DNA of 64,000 nucleotides from Bedellia somnulentella (taxonomy: Eukaryota > Arthropoda > Insecta > Lepidoptera > Bedelliidae), in NCBI GenBank assembly GCA_963576735.1, contig OY755171.1, positions 18,326,182 through 18,390,181 on the forward strand, read 5' to 3'. Positions 21,655-33,090 of the stretch are shown in pieces. The notes below the pieces were generated by a model. It saw only the letters and a program-made list of their open reading frames with translations, searched no databases and was not told the DNA's origin. Numbering within the stretch: the first letter of the stretch is position 1; each line of letters starts with the position of its first letter. The translations under genes were made by a program, and so were the position numbers.

Positions 21655-24600
21655 TGGCGACTGCGGACTGCCCTTCAACTTCTACTGGTCGCCTATTTGT
21701 GACGGATCGAGCCTCGAAAACGCAGTTTCTGGTCGATACAGGAAGCGACCTCTGTGTTTTCCCCCGGTCCATGCTTCGTGATCGTCGTGCTAAGACTGAC
21801 TATAACTTGTGTGCTGCAAATGGATCTAGTATTTCTACATATGGTTATGTACATTTAAATTTAAATTTTGGTTTACGTAGGGAATTTAGTTGGCGTTTTG
21901 TTGTTGCGGATGTAAGTAAGCCAATTATAGGTGTTGATTTCTTAAATCATTATTATTTGATTGTATATTGCCGCAACAAACGTTTAATAGACAGCACAAC
22001 TTCTCTTTCGTCTATAGCTAAATTAGTTAAGTGTAATAATATAGCATCTGTAAAAATCATGACTGGTGAGACTCAGTTTCATAAAATTCTCGACGAATTC
22101 CCCGAGATTACTCGACCAACTGGTATTCATCGCAATATTACACACCAAACAGTGCACCACATACGAACAACTCCAGGCCCACCAGTATCTTGCACTCCTC
22201 GTCGTTTGGCGCCTGACAAATTGAAAATTGCTCAACAGGAGTTCCGGGCCATGCTTGCTAATGGTACAGCCCGTCCTTCGGAGAGTCCGTGGGCTTCCCC
22301 ACTCCATCTAACTCCCAAAAAGGATAATGGTTGGTGACCTTGCGGTGATTACCGCATGCTTAACGCCCGTACAATACCCGATAGTTATCCGATCAAACAC
22401 ATCAATGACTTTTCACATAGCCTTGTTGGTTGCAAAGTTTTTAGTAAAATTGATTTACTGAAAGCCTACAACCAGGTGCCCATTTTTGAGCAAGATATAT
22501 CGAAAACAGCCATCACGACACCGTTTGGCTTGTTCGAATTCCCCTATATGACCTTCGGACTCCGAAACGCAGCCCAAACTTTTCAACGGTTGATGGATGA
22601 AATCACTAGAGGCCTTGATTTTACATATTCGTATTTGGATGACGTCTTGGTGTTCTCACGTGACCATCATAGTCACGAAGAGCACCTTCGTCAAATTTTC
22701 ACAAAGTTGAAAGAGTACGGTATGTCTGTAAATCCAGAAAAGTGTGTTTTTGGCGTATCTGAGATATCATTTTTAGGTTACTCTATAAATGAAAATGGTT
22801 CCAAGCCGCTCGATTCTAAAGTAGAGGTCGTAAAAGAGTTTCCTGAGCCTAAAACTGCACGTCAGCTTAGAGCGTTTTTAGGCATGATAAATTTTTATAG
22901 GAGATTTATCCCTGGTGCAGCTGAAATTCAAGCACCTTTAAATAATTTGTTAACAGGTTCGATGAAAGGAGCACACCCAGTTTTTATTGAAGGTGAGGCC
23001 CTTCAAGCTTTTAATGCCTGTAAAGATAGCCTTGCTAATGCTGCTTTACTAGCTCACCCGGACTGTACGGTTCCACTTGCTTTAGTGACAGACGCTTCTG
23101 ATAAGGCAATCGGTGCAGTCCTGCAACAACTTAAAAATAATTCCTGGCAACCATTAGCTTTCTTTTCCCGAAAATTAAGTCCATCGCAGGTGAAGTATTC
23201 GCCATACGATAGGGAACTTTTTGCCATATATGAAGGCATTAAGTATTTCCGACATATGCTTGAAGCCCGCCATTTTATTGTCTATACGGACCATAAACCG
23301 ATTAGTTTCGCATTCCATGAAAGGAAAAAAAACTGTTCGCCTAGGCAGTATAGACATGTGGACTTTATTTCCCAGTTCACTACTGACATTCGGCACATCT
23401 CTGGCAAAGACAATATTGTTGCTGATGCTTTGTCGAGGATAGAAGAACTAAGAGCTCCAGTCAGTCTAGAAACTTTAGCTAGCACTCAAGAATCCGATCC
23501 AGAGCTAGACAAATTGTTAATCGAAGGATCATCATCATTGCGTCTTGAGAAAATGACTGTTCCTGGTAGTCTTGTTCCCCTGTACTGCGACGTCAGTACA
23601 CCGACTACTAGGCCTTACGTCCCCAAATTTCACCGCAGGCAGGTTTTTGAAAGCTTGCATCCTAACGCGTCTGCAAAACTCATTGCAGAACGGTTTGTTT
23701 GGCCCGAGATAAGGAAAAACTGTAGAGAGTGGGCACGAGCTTGCATAGCTTGTCAAAAAGCTAAAGTTACTCGCCATGTTTCCTCCCCTCTAGGTTCTTT
23801 TCCCTTGCCTCGGACTCGTTTCAAACAAATCCATATCGATTTGATAGGTCCCTTGCCAGTCTCAGAAGGAAATCGATATTGTCTGACAGCCGTAGATCGA
23901 TTTACTCGATGGCCGGAAGCTATACCGATAGGTGATATAACCGCTGAAACCGTTGTCAAAGCATTAATTTCAGGTTGGATTTCTCGTTTCGGTTGTCCAA
24001 CGGACATCACCACCGACCGGGGACGCCAATTTGAATCCGTTTTGTTTTCCGCTTTGGCAAAAACAGCTGGCTTCCAACATAAGCGCACCACGGCCTACCA
24101 TCCTGCGTGCAATGGTATGATCGAAAGATTTCACCGTCAACTCAAAGCTGCAATTGTTTGTCATGGAAACAGTAAATGGTCAGAGTCCTTGCCATGGGTT
24201 TTATTAGGAATCCGAACTGCTTTTAAGGAGGATATCCAAAGTTCTTCGGCAGAACTAGTTTATGGAGAACCACTGCGCTTACCGGGCGAATTTTTCGAAT
24301 CCGCTGAAGCTGGTTCTACTGACACTTCCGATTTTTCAGTTCGCCTTAAGGACATAACATCAAAATTTCGATCTTTCCCCGCTTCACGTCATTGTAAGCC
24401 TAAAGTTTTCATATATAAAGAATTAGCCACCAGTGATCAAGTTTTCCTCCGTGAAGACGCATTACGTGGCGCATTACAACCAACGTACTAAGGCCCATAT
24501 AAAGTTTTAGCGAGGGACGATAAAACATTTAAAATACTTCGAAACGGAAAGGAAATTACAGTATCGATAGATCGCGTAAAACCAGCCTTCATACTTAACG

Positions 24601-24695
24601 ACCAGACCGAATCACAATCAATTCCAGAAATGTCGAAAAATCACGTCACACGTTCTGGGCGGCAAGTCAGATTCCCAGATTATTATCGCCCATGA
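21640..24695 (+). pseudogene. pol: Pol polyprotein (PR-RT-RNase H-IN), two in-frame stops
   Basis: Pol lies in the -1 frame relative to gag, so programmed frameshifting in the overlap is likely. In order: aspartic protease (FLVDTGSDLCVFP near 21730); reverse transcriptase with [14 protein letters not shown] and the YLDD box near 22635; RNase H ([13 protein letters not shown], near 23090); a zinc-binding N-terminus of integrase (CIACQ near 23745) with a less regular His pair; the integrase core with D (HIDLIGPL, 23838), D (TTDRGRQFE, near 24015) and E (MIERFHR, near 24122); and a C-terminal tail ending at TGA 24693. The frame is cut by TGA at 22335-22337, just before the GDYR of RT, and TAA at 24489-24491, near the end of IN. 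Both could be single C-to-T changes. No frameshift is seen. Confidence 0.9.
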
Positions 24696-24702
24696 TGGTC
24701 TC

Positions 24703-24715
24703 TAGAAGGGGGTGA
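24703..24715 (+). promoter_or_regulatory. polypurine tract
   Basis: The purine run 'agaagggggtga' directly precedes the 3' LTR, the expected plus-strand primer position. Confidence 0.75.
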
Positions 24716-25300
24716 TGTGGGCTACACCTACATCATTATTATAAATATATTATATTTATAATACTTAAACATACAAACATAAATATTTATAATATACATT
24801 TAATTTAATTAATATATCATATTAATTTGGTTGTATTTATATTTACTTTTATTATATACATTGCGATCGATACTAGTCGGTCGATAATCGATTTGCATAT
24901 CGATAAGCGGTTCGATGGGATGTGACCCCGTCACTAGTTTTAACAACTTTTATTCTCGCGGGTAGTTTTGAGCTACCGCGATGATGGTTCGAGAAACGTT
25001 GCCTAACCAGTCGTGAATCACTTATCGCGATACGTACAGCATTCGTATTATTCTCGTGTTATTTCTAATTAAGCTTAATCCGTGTTGAATATTGTTAATG
25101 TCGTTAACTGTTACTTCTTTATTCGCTATTGTATGTGACTGTCTTCCTAATTTGTGTCTGTGTCTTTCTTCATTGTGCCTTCTAAAATTCATAGTGTGTG
25201 TCGGTGAAAAATAAACCTGTCAAACTGTAAGTGACTTTATTATTTTATATTCGCCGACCGGTGAGATAACTCATTACATCTTCACCCCCCTCACGCTATA
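24716..25300 (+). repeat. 3' LTR (585 bp)
   Basis: It matches the 5' LTR throughout apart from the 14-bp gap and two substitutions. Its end carries the same pyrimidine-rich 'cttcacccccctcacg'. Confidence 0.9.
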
Positions 25301-25304
25301 GAAC

Positions 25305-26608
25305 TATCGGTATGGTATACAGTGTCCGTGATTTCACGTAAAGAGTACTGACTGAAAATCTGTGTTGTGGGATAGCACTAAGTGCTGAGCCAGATGTCCT
25401 CTTATTAGCACATGACAAGGAAACTCTGAATGCTGTTTTTGATATATTGATATTGTCTCATTTGTTTGTTGCTATTAATATTGTATTTACTTTGTTTCGT
25501 TCTTTTTCGTTAAAATTGTTTAGGCATTTGTTTTTGACATTGTAAAAATATATATAGAAAATATAATTTTAAGATGGTTTGGTTTCAGCATATATGATGT
25601 ATTATTTAAATGATTAACTAAAAATAAGTAACCTGTACATTATAGAAGATTCAGCGATGACACAGCCGATTCTGTTATAGGCAATACGTCACTATCACAC
25701 ACTATCAGGTTCGATCACTAGCGCTAGGGCGCCGAGATCGGCAATGGATGAGGCCTCGGCCGCGTTTGCAACCGTCATAACGACGGCTCTGGCTAAGATG
25801 GCTCCCAGCTACGACGACACTGTTGACCACGATGCCGTCCTACAGCCCCTGCTACAGCTTAGACTGCTTAGACTGCGGTGGTCAGGCCTAGGCTTGATCT
25901 TTGGAACAAGGCCTTGCGATGACGTGACGTCCTAGGAACTGACGTCTGCACTTGCTTTGTCTCATTAACTGTTGACGCCATGCCTCGACCGAGAATGAAA
26001 AATAAGATGATTAGAAATACAAGATGATTAGAAAAATTTTTGTTCGTGACTCAGAAACGGCTGTCGCTACGGTAAAAATAACCGAAATTTCACCCCCCGT
26101 TTTACAAACCCCAACCATAGTAGGGCCTATACAATGTATGTACAAATACGAACATATATGTGCATATAGGTATTATATATAAGAATGTAAATTTTAATAT
26201 TTTCGTCTACGTAAAAGACTACCCAACATTATTACACAAGATAGAGGCATATAAGTAAGCAATGGCATGGCATGTGGCTATACGAACGATTAGGCACGTG
26301 TGCAGAAATAAAACTATGGTATTTCTATTATAGGGGAGCAACCCTGACCAAGTGTAGGGCAGCATGAAACAAAATCTACATCCACTTTACACGTATTTTG
26401 TATAGTGAAGCAATGAACCGTCCACAAACAGAGTAGCTGGCTATATTTATAGAGCTTGTGCCCCGCGATAACACTAATACAATACGAAACCATGAATCAT
26501 GGTTCATTGGTGAACTTTATTTATACAATAACATAAATATTAAGGAATAATAATACGGTACTTCCTTGCGTTCAGCTCCGTTTTGCGTAGATAGTTCCAC
26601 TTCTGAAT
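25305..26608. other. unassigned sequence with a GC-richer patch
   Basis: The patch 25690-25960 is GC-richer than its surroundings and contains a 63-codon ORF (25744-25935) without recognisable motifs. It may be a piece of an unrecognised element. The rest shows nothing. Confidence 0.4.
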
Positions 26609-26969
26609 TGTTATAATACTCAGTAACAAGCTCTTCAATAAAACTCAGGTTCAGGAGATAGATTACTTATTCCACCGACACAGTAAAGTATCCATCTTAA
26701 TTCAATTTTCGATTAAGTGGCTTCAATCGTGTTTGCCACAATTATTTCGCCAATGTCGAGTAAAAGTAAAATATTGCACAAGTTAACTCTTTAAATTTAT
26801 CAAGACAACTGTCACTAGTCAGTGGGACGAGTGTATTTATTCTAGAAGTCAACCCCTTTCCTTATTTCCGTTTATTCTTGGATGGGGCCCTAATACATTT
26901 TCTTTATATAATAAACATTAATACAAAAGTAATTTATCAGAAAACCTTGTAAATAAAATAAACCTAACA
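26609..26969 (+). repeat. 361-bp dispersed repeat, copy 2 (possible solo LTR)
   Basis: It has the same length and ends as 11859-12219, in the same orientation. It is followed immediately by an S3 SINE. Confidence 0.55.
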
Positions 26970-27166
26970 TAAGTAAGACTTGAACTATGGGATACTAACT
27001 CAACGATATATTGAATACTATAGAATGCACATATAAATCACATTCAAGACTAAGAACGAAACATTTTACAGTCATCACATCATTGTTGATATTAGTAAGG
27101 ATCGAGTCCGCAACCTTCGGACCGAGAAGCTAGTGTCACCTATCCACTCGGCCACGGCTGTCGTCA
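26970..27166 (-). repeat. S3 SINE with tRNA-Ser/Leu-like head
   Basis: On the minus strand the head reads 'gccgtggccgagtggatagg' (A box TGGCCGAGTGG) and later 'gaaggttgcggactcgatcc' (B-box-like), as in tRNA-Ser or tRNA-Leu. The body then matches the fragment at 69-150. It is not a tRNA gene, because the anticodon stem is not intact and an unrelated body follows. Confidence 0.65.
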
Positions 27167-27320
27167 ATATTGACTTATTTACCTTATAGCAAAATAACAT
27201 TTCTTGTTTATTGTTGGTTAATAAAACGTTATATTATTTTATAAGAAACTATTTTCAATAATACGAAGCATAATATTTTTGAGTTGTAGATTTCAACCGA
27301 CTATTTTCCATCCCTTTATA

Positions 27321-27931
27321 TATGTCGTGGCCATATCGTAGATTTGAACACATCGTGAAATGATCGATCATTTCATGAAATGGTCACATTTCATGATGTG
27401 GCCAACTTAATTTGACCAGATCGTAAAATCGTCAACGTTTCACGATTTTATCATCCACGCTTGGCCAGATCGTAGAAATAGGGTAACCTGTAAAATGCGA
27501 TCCAAACTGTACCGTTTTTTAACATATTGCTCAGTTTTTTCGTAATTAGCAAAGTATTCGAGAACCTTTTCGTCGAAAACTCTTTTGTTATTACTTTCTT
27601 CCCCGCTTAATAACTAATTATTAACTTTTTACTGAGAGAAATAACGCTTTTGTCAGCGGCCGCCATCTTAACTCATAAACAAAGCGTTCTCAGCGCCTCT
27701 ACCGGTAATTAATGTAACTATTTTACGATATGACCAAATAATCTTAACCATTTCATGAAGAGGCCGCGCGTTTAGTTAGCCATATCGAGAAACGATTTCT
27801 TATCATTGATCTGCCCAAACCACATCACGATGTGGCCAATAAACAGTTGAACATTTCATGAAATACGACCATTTCATGAAATGATCGATCATTTCATGAT
27901 GTGTTCAAATTTACGATATGGCCACGACATA
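27321..27931. mobile_element. 610-bp MITE rich in short palindromes
   Basis: The ends are long inverted repeats (about 65-70 bp, few mismatches), starting ATGTCGTGGCCATATCGTA and including GATCGATCATTTCATGAAAT. Inside both arms the palindrome CATTTCATGAAATG and fragments of it recur, with CACATCRTGATGTGG-like units. TATA flanks both ends, so a TA or TATA target is likely. There is no ORF. Confidence 0.75.
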
Positions 27932-29131
27932 TACAAGTAAATGTGACCCTTGCGCTAACAAGCTTTATAAACAAGCTAATAAAAATGTTTTTAACAAGTA
28001 ATGCTTAGAAGTTTTTATGACGCTCTGTCTCAGCTTGCCTCCAAAACTTTGGGCCATCATGTGGTCCAGTTTATCTTGGATATATTTCCAGAAGCAGATG
28101 ACTGTATAGAAGTACTCTTAGTTTAGTATAGTATTTTTAGAAGAATTATTTTGCCGCTTCGCAAACCATTTTAGATTCAGCATAACTTTTATATATGCTT
28201 TTCCGAAATATCAAAACATTCGTGCACCTGATATTGGAATACCTTTATTATCACGAATGAAAGCAATACTAGTCGAAAACATAATACGGCTTTCAAAAGC
28301 GTCGCATATAAATTCAGAGAGTAACATGGCAATATATCTAACATGGTAACACCAAAGTTTGGTTCGTTGAGAGTAAAGTTGGGAGACAATTTGTCAGGGC
28401 GTGTCCTCAACGTGAACATGTATTGTGACAAATTTCCTTGCTTTTTGGAAACCACTGGTATTTGGAAACCGGTCCGTTATTTGAAAATGGGTGTTTGATC
28501 TAGTTTTGGAAATAGATAATTGAATGTTGAGGTTTTTTGGAGCCATTGTAGGTTTCTATGTCAATAGAGCCACGGGAACAGCATTTATTAAAAAAAGAGC
28601 AAGTTATAAATTAATCAAACAAAGACGGTTAGACGATCGAAGTGTAAAGAATAAAATAGCAATAAAAATGTCATCATGAGGCCAAAACGTATTTTGATTA
28701 TATCAAAATAATTACCAATTCACTTTCGAAAATCTTTATAAGTAAGTTCAAATTAAATCAGAGGAAAACAGCCTTATTTTCATAATACCTAAGAACAACG
28801 CAATCAGACTAAAATGGCGCGAAACTCGGATGTTAATCCGTCTTGCCTAAGCTGAATAAAAGAAATTTCTGATAAGATGTGATTTGGAATATGTTGATTT
28901 TACACTTTTTCAAGATGGCTTCCTTATATTAAGCCATTGATTTAGTAAAGTGTTTTAGGCAACTTTTTCAATCGTATCTTATTCTATCAGAATGTCAGCA
29001 CGGCAGGAAAGAAATAAAATTAAACATATTTTAAGATCATGATTATCCTTCATCCAAAGCCATTTGTTTACAATAGCACACAAAAACAATACAACCCGAA
29101 AATTTATGCATTTCACTTTTACTTCTTTTTT
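27932..29131. other. unassigned AT-rich sequence
   Basis: Short ORFs on the minus strand (28189-28455, 28979-29167) show no family signature. Nothing else was recognised. Confidence 0.4.
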
Positions 29132-29381
29132 GCTGTGTAGTATCGGCTTAGAATAGCACGACCCCATTTCTTCCGGTGGGTGTACGTAAAATGCGACTAA
29201 CGGTATTGGGGCTATTAAGGAATTTTCGGGCGATGCGGTTGGAGACCCATCACCAACAATCTTTATTTTACCATCTTTTCCCCACTCAACTTTCCGAAAG
29301 TGGTTGAGGAATTTCTAATTCCTTAGCTCTGGCTACCTCTTCTAGGGATTTACAGCCGTGAGTATATGTATTTATGTATGT
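29132..29381 (+). repeat. S1 SINE-like element, full length
   Basis: A well-kept S1 of the 'ttcttccggtgggtgtacg' subfamily, ending in a TATG tail with one altered repeat. Confidence 0.8.
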
Positions 29382-29447
29382 TCACTTTTACTAAGCATTT
29401 TGTTTTGCGATCGTCTTTTTAGTTGTCTTGATAAAAAATACATGATG

Positions 29448-30504
29448 CATTAATTAGTGTAACTCATCCATCCATACTATCCGCACTCCGCAACCAGAGC
29501 ATTGATGCTGCCTACATCAACATCCTAGAGAATATTTACAATCACAGTACAGCAGACATCAAATTACACCAGCCTGGACCCTCTTTTCCTATTGAAAAAG
29601 GCGTAAAGCAGGGCGACCCTCTGTCGCCGAAACTCTTTACCTCTACCTTAGAAGAGGTCTTTAAAAAACTTCAATGGGCCGACAAAGGGATTGAGGTCGG
29701 AAACAATCGCAGGCTCACGAATCTCCGGTTTGCTGATGACATTGTCTTGTTCGCCTCATCAGCCTCAGAGCTAGAGACAATGCTACAAGACCTTAGCACA
29801 GCAAGTCTTGAGGTTGGACTGTCGATGAATCGTTCAAAGACTCAGTGCATGACTAACAGCACGAAACGTAGGGTCGAGGTAGATGGGCAGGAGATACAGT
29901 ACGTCGACGAGTACATTTACTTGGGCCAGATAGTCTCCTTCGAAAACAGGCAGGACAAAGAGATCGATCGTCGCATCGACAACGCCTGGAAGAGCTACTG
30001 GTCCATGAAAGAGCTAATGAAGGGAAAGCTTCCGCTAACCCTGAAGCGAAAACTCGTCGACATGTGTATCCTGCCTATCCTAACCTACGGTGCTCAAACC
30101 TGGTCTTTGACCGAACTTCAGAAGACTAGACTCAAGATCTGCCAAAGGGCAATGGAGCGCAGCATCCTTGGCGTAACGAGGATCGACCGAATACGCAACA
30201 CCACCTTGCGCTCAAAAACAAAGATTGCCGACGTCGGGGTTACCACAGCCAAATTAAAGTGGAATTGGGCTGGCCACCTACGCCGCATGGGCCCAGATAG
30301 GTGGGCCAAAGTCGTTACTGATTGGGTCCCCAATGATGGCCGGCGAAAACGTGGCAGACCAAGGCGCAGATGGCGGGACGATCTCGACAAATTTATGCCC
30401 GAATGGTCGGAGGCGGCCAAGAACAGGAATGAGTGGCGCGAAAAGGGGGAGGCCTTTGCCCAGCAGTGGGACACGATGGAGGCTACATAAACAAACATTA
30501 ATTA
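29448..30504 (+). mobile_element. 5'-truncated RTE-type LINE
   Basis: The LINE carries RT onwards only. CATTAATTA occurs just before the 5' end (29448-29456) and just after the stop codon (30496-30504) and may be the target-site duplication. That would leave almost no 3' UTR, which RTE elements tolerate. It belongs to a different subfamily from 4762-6169. Confidence 0.7.
29462..30490 (+). CDS. RTE-like reverse transcriptase C-terminal part
   Basis: The frame is open from the 5' junction (about 29462) to TAA 30488-30490, with no internal stop. It starts in the RT domain (SILSALRNQSIDAAYINIL), then GVKQGDPLSPKLF and the LRFADDIVLF catalytic box, then YLGQIVSF, ILPILTYGAQTWSLT and the Arg-rich RKRGRPRRRWRDDLDKF end. 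The first Met used by simple ORF calling (29747) lies after the catalytic box and is not a real start. The endonuclease and the start of RT are missing, so the protein cannot drive its own insertion. Confidence 0.8.
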   Translation, partial: THPSILSALRNQSIDAAYINILENIYNHSTADIKLHQPGPSFPIEKGVKQGDPLSPKLFTSTLEEVFKKLQWADKGIEVGNNRRLTNLRFADDIVLFASSASELETMLQDLSTASLEVGLSMNRSKTQCMTNSTKRRVEVDGQEIQYVDEYIYLGQIVSFENRQDKEIDRRIDNAWKSYWSMKELMKGKLPLTLKRKLVDMCILPILTYGAQTWSLTELQKTRLKICQRAMERSILGVTRIDRIRNTTLRSKTKIADVGVTTAKLKWNWAGHLRRMGPDRWAKVVTDWVPNDGRRKRGRPRRRWRDDLDKFMPEWSEAAKNRNEWREKGEAFAQQWDTMEAT

Positions 30505-30721
30505 ACGTTTATTCCGTTACTAAAACCACATATAATATAAACTAAACTAGCACATTTTCTGAATTCGAAACTTTTAGCCACTATTGAATGTGGATTGATG
30601 GTTGCCGCGAAATCTCTAACAAGCCCCAAAACGTAACCCTTTTAGGGCGCTCTAGATACTACACAGCTGTATATGATAAAAGTGAAACAAATATTCAAAG
30701 AACATTTATAATGAAGGATTT
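30505..30721. other. short unassigned gap
   Basis: No feature recognised. Confidence 0.4.
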
Positions 30722-30872
30722 TTAGCGATGAAGTTGGAGACCCATCACCAACGATACTTTATTTCAACCTTCGTGTTCCCCATTAACTTCCAAATTTTAC
30801 CGAGGAGTTTCGAGCTCTGAAGCTCTGGCTACCCCTTTAAGGATTTATGGCCCTGAGTATATGTATGTATGT
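30722..30872 (+). repeat. S1 SINE-like element, 3' half
   Basis: It matches S1 from 'ggagacccatcaccaac' to the TATG tail. The 'ggatttatggccctgag' spelling places it nearer the second S1 subfamily. Confidence 0.7.
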
Positions 30873-31172
30873 TATTTGATGAAAATTCTGAAGTATCTCT
30901 ATATAGTCTATCTAGACTCTTCCCTTTGTATGTTTTGTAAGCTAGATAATAACAAATAAGGCTTTTGCAAACGTGCCTTAAGTTTCGTACTAGATGTAAA
31001 CTGCCGAAACTCTCTTTTGGTTTACTAAAACAATAAAGGATTGAAATGGAAAGTGAAGTCACAAAGTGGTCCCCGAGCTCAAAACTAAAAAAAAAACAAA
31101 TAAAAGAGAGTCCATAAGGTCACACATAACGTCGAGAGTTTATTACTCTTGCATAACAAACATAAGTGCTGT
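30873..31172. other. unassigned sequence
   Basis: No feature recognised. Confidence 0.4.
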
Positions 31173-31416
31173 GCTGTGCAGTGTCGGCTTAGAATAGCAC
31201 TACCCCATTTCTTCTGGTGGGTGTATGTAAGAGGCGACTAACGGTATTGGGGCTTTTAAGAAATTTTTGGGTGTTGCGGTTGGAGACCCATCACCAACAA
31301 CCTTTATTTCACCATCTTTTCCCCACGCAACGTCCAAAATCGGCTGAGGAATTTCTAACTCCCTAGCTCTGGCTACCCCTTCAAGGGATTTATAGCCGTG
31401 TGTATATGTATGTATG
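31173..31416 (+). repeat. S1 SINE-like element, full length
   Basis: Head 'gctgtgcagtgtcggcttag', intact core and a short TATG tail. Confidence 0.8.
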
Positions 31417-31813
31417 CATAACAAACATAAGAAGGGTTTGGTAGCGGTATTTTAACAAACTAGACAAAGATTTTCATTAGAGCTAACATATTGAAAAATT
31501 TGATAATAAGTATTTGCTGGAGCGTGATGTTTTGTATCTGCTCGAATAATTTTTAGAAGGAACGACCAAACCGAAGCATCTGTTTTATTTAAATTATTAT
31601 ATTTCTAACGTTTCAAAGTTATCTCTTCACAAGAACAAACAATATGGGTGGTCTCCTTTTATCTTCCGTTTATTTAAAACGGACATAAATAAATTGAAAC
31701 GATGTTTTTTCAGAGTTAAAATTTTATTTACTGAACATTAATTTTGACTGAACATTAAGTTATCGTTGAAGAGCGGAAGCAGCCGAGTCTATGTTTTGAT
31801 AGCTGGGTCTTGC
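31417..31813. other. unassigned sequence
   Basis: No feature recognised up to the start of the segmental duplication. Confidence 0.4.
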
Positions 31814-31952
31814 GGGTTAACTCATTTTTTATTTTTAAAATATGATTTTAAACTGACGTACTTATTTTTAACCCAAAAAGGGTATTCTGCTACTGTGAAA
31901 TAGCTCATCACACTGCCACTTTAGAAAGTTTCAAAAGTAAAACTATACAGCT

Positions 31953-32168
31953 ACAACGCACGCTTAATACTACAGTGACCTATGTCAAAATGTTGATGAA
32001 TTGAGTTACAATACTTCACAGACTTAACACAAAAAGGTTCAATTTCACTTAGGACTTTATCGTCTCGTATTCATATGTTGTTGAGCATGATTTTAAGGTA
32101 TGTGTAGTATTGTAACTCAACACATCAAAATTTTGACATAGGTCACTGTAGTATTAAGCGTGCGACAA
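31953..32168. mobile_element. 208-bp MITE with about 58-bp TIRs
   Basis: The body (31957-32164) is almost all inverted repeat: CGCACGCTTAATACTACAGT at each end, continuing to 'gagttacaatact'. It is flanked by ACAA (31953-31956, 32165-32168). The paralogous site at about 39286 reads '...gctacaaattcc' with a single ACAA, an empty site. The superfamily is unknown. Confidence 0.85.
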
Positions 32169-32780
32169 ATTCCAAAAAAAGGAAGCTATCGCTTCAGAAT
32201 TAGAAATTTTAAGTCATAAATCTGTTTTATGTTAAGTCACTACATAAAAGTGCCTTCATGTCCGTAGACATAAGCTAACAAAATGTTATACAAAGGGGAC
32301 TATAAAATAGGAGCAGAAAAACTATATTTAAGAGGAACTAGATAAGCAGGTCAAAATCAACCATCCAAGATACGTATGTCAAGTACATTTCGTGGAAATT
32401 CGACAAGATTTTTCAATGCAGAAATTTATTTTCACGGAGTGCATATATTCAAACCACTAAAGTATGACTGGAGACGAAACGTAAGTATCCTTGTGGAGCT
32501 CCCACGAAAGTTGCCAACCGAAATTCAGCAGCATTTGACTCGCTAGAATCTCAAGTCACTATGTAAATATCACACTGATTCACTTCTAATCTCAATATGA
32601 GATTTATTTTCTTAAAGTCTTGTTTCTCTTTCTTATAATATAGGATTATTTGTCCAAAGTTATACTCACGACTAAAAATTTCAATAAGAGATAGCCAGAG
32701 CTTTATAAATAGATATTCATTAGCCTCACTCAATGAACAAAAGATTACAAAAAAGAGTAGGTATGATTAGTTCGTCGTCT

Positions 32781-32836
32781 TACGACGCTCTCTAGAAGAA
32801 ATAGATTAGTACTATTCTAAGCCGACACTACACAGC
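32781..32836 (-). repeat. S1 5' fragment
   Basis: The head end ('gtactattctaagccgacac' on the plus strand) joins a damaged piece of the 'cgcctcttacg' block. The rest of S1 is deleted. The same fragment is present in duplication copy 2. Confidence 0.65.
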
Positions 32837-32950
32837 GTTGTGTCTTCACAGTTTATGAATTTTATAACTAGAAAATTACTTAAAATGAGTACTTGAGGAC
32901 GGCTAAGCATAGAAGCTTCTAGCGAGAAAACATATTCCATTTTATATCTC

Positions 32951-33090
32951 AGCCCGGCTAGTACGAGCGGTGTTTAAATTAGTTATCGAGTGGGATAAAG
33001 CAGCCATCTCTTACGCACTTACTTAGTATCGTATACTGCCATCTCGTTCTCACCGTTATCGTGTCGATAAAATAGCGCTCGTGCTTGCCC
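32951..33090 (-). mobile_element. M1 MITE copy
   Basis: The best copy for judging the inverted ends: 'ggctagtacgagcggtgttt' on the left against 'ggcaagcacgagcgctattt' (complement) on the right. Confidence 0.7.

Larger units (their letters stand above)
20144..25304 (+). mobile_element. Ty3/gypsy LTR retrotransposon, CsRn1/Kabuki-like
   Basis: A complete element of about 5.15 kb flanked by GAAC (20144-20147 and 25301-25304). Its order is LTR, primer-binding site, gag, pol (PR-RT-RH-IN), polypurine tract, LTR, with no env. Assignment to the CsRn1/Kabuki group rests on three things: a primer site matching tRNA-Trp as I recall it, the unusual C-x2-H-x9-C-x3-C Gag motif, and a Pol end with TRSGR.VRFPDYY. 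The LTRs are almost identical, so insertion was recent, yet pol already has two nonsense codons. Confidence 0.9.

Noticed and set aside
23054..24164. Many ORFs antisense to pol
   Set aside because: Shadows of the gypsy pol frame.
25744..25935. 63-codon ORF in a GC-richer patch
   Set aside because: No recognisable domain; could be part of an unknown element, but there is nothing to support a gene.
32551..32733. Identical 60-codon ORFs here and at 39664-39846
   Set aside because: Identity comes from the segmental duplication and does not show coding selection. No motif.
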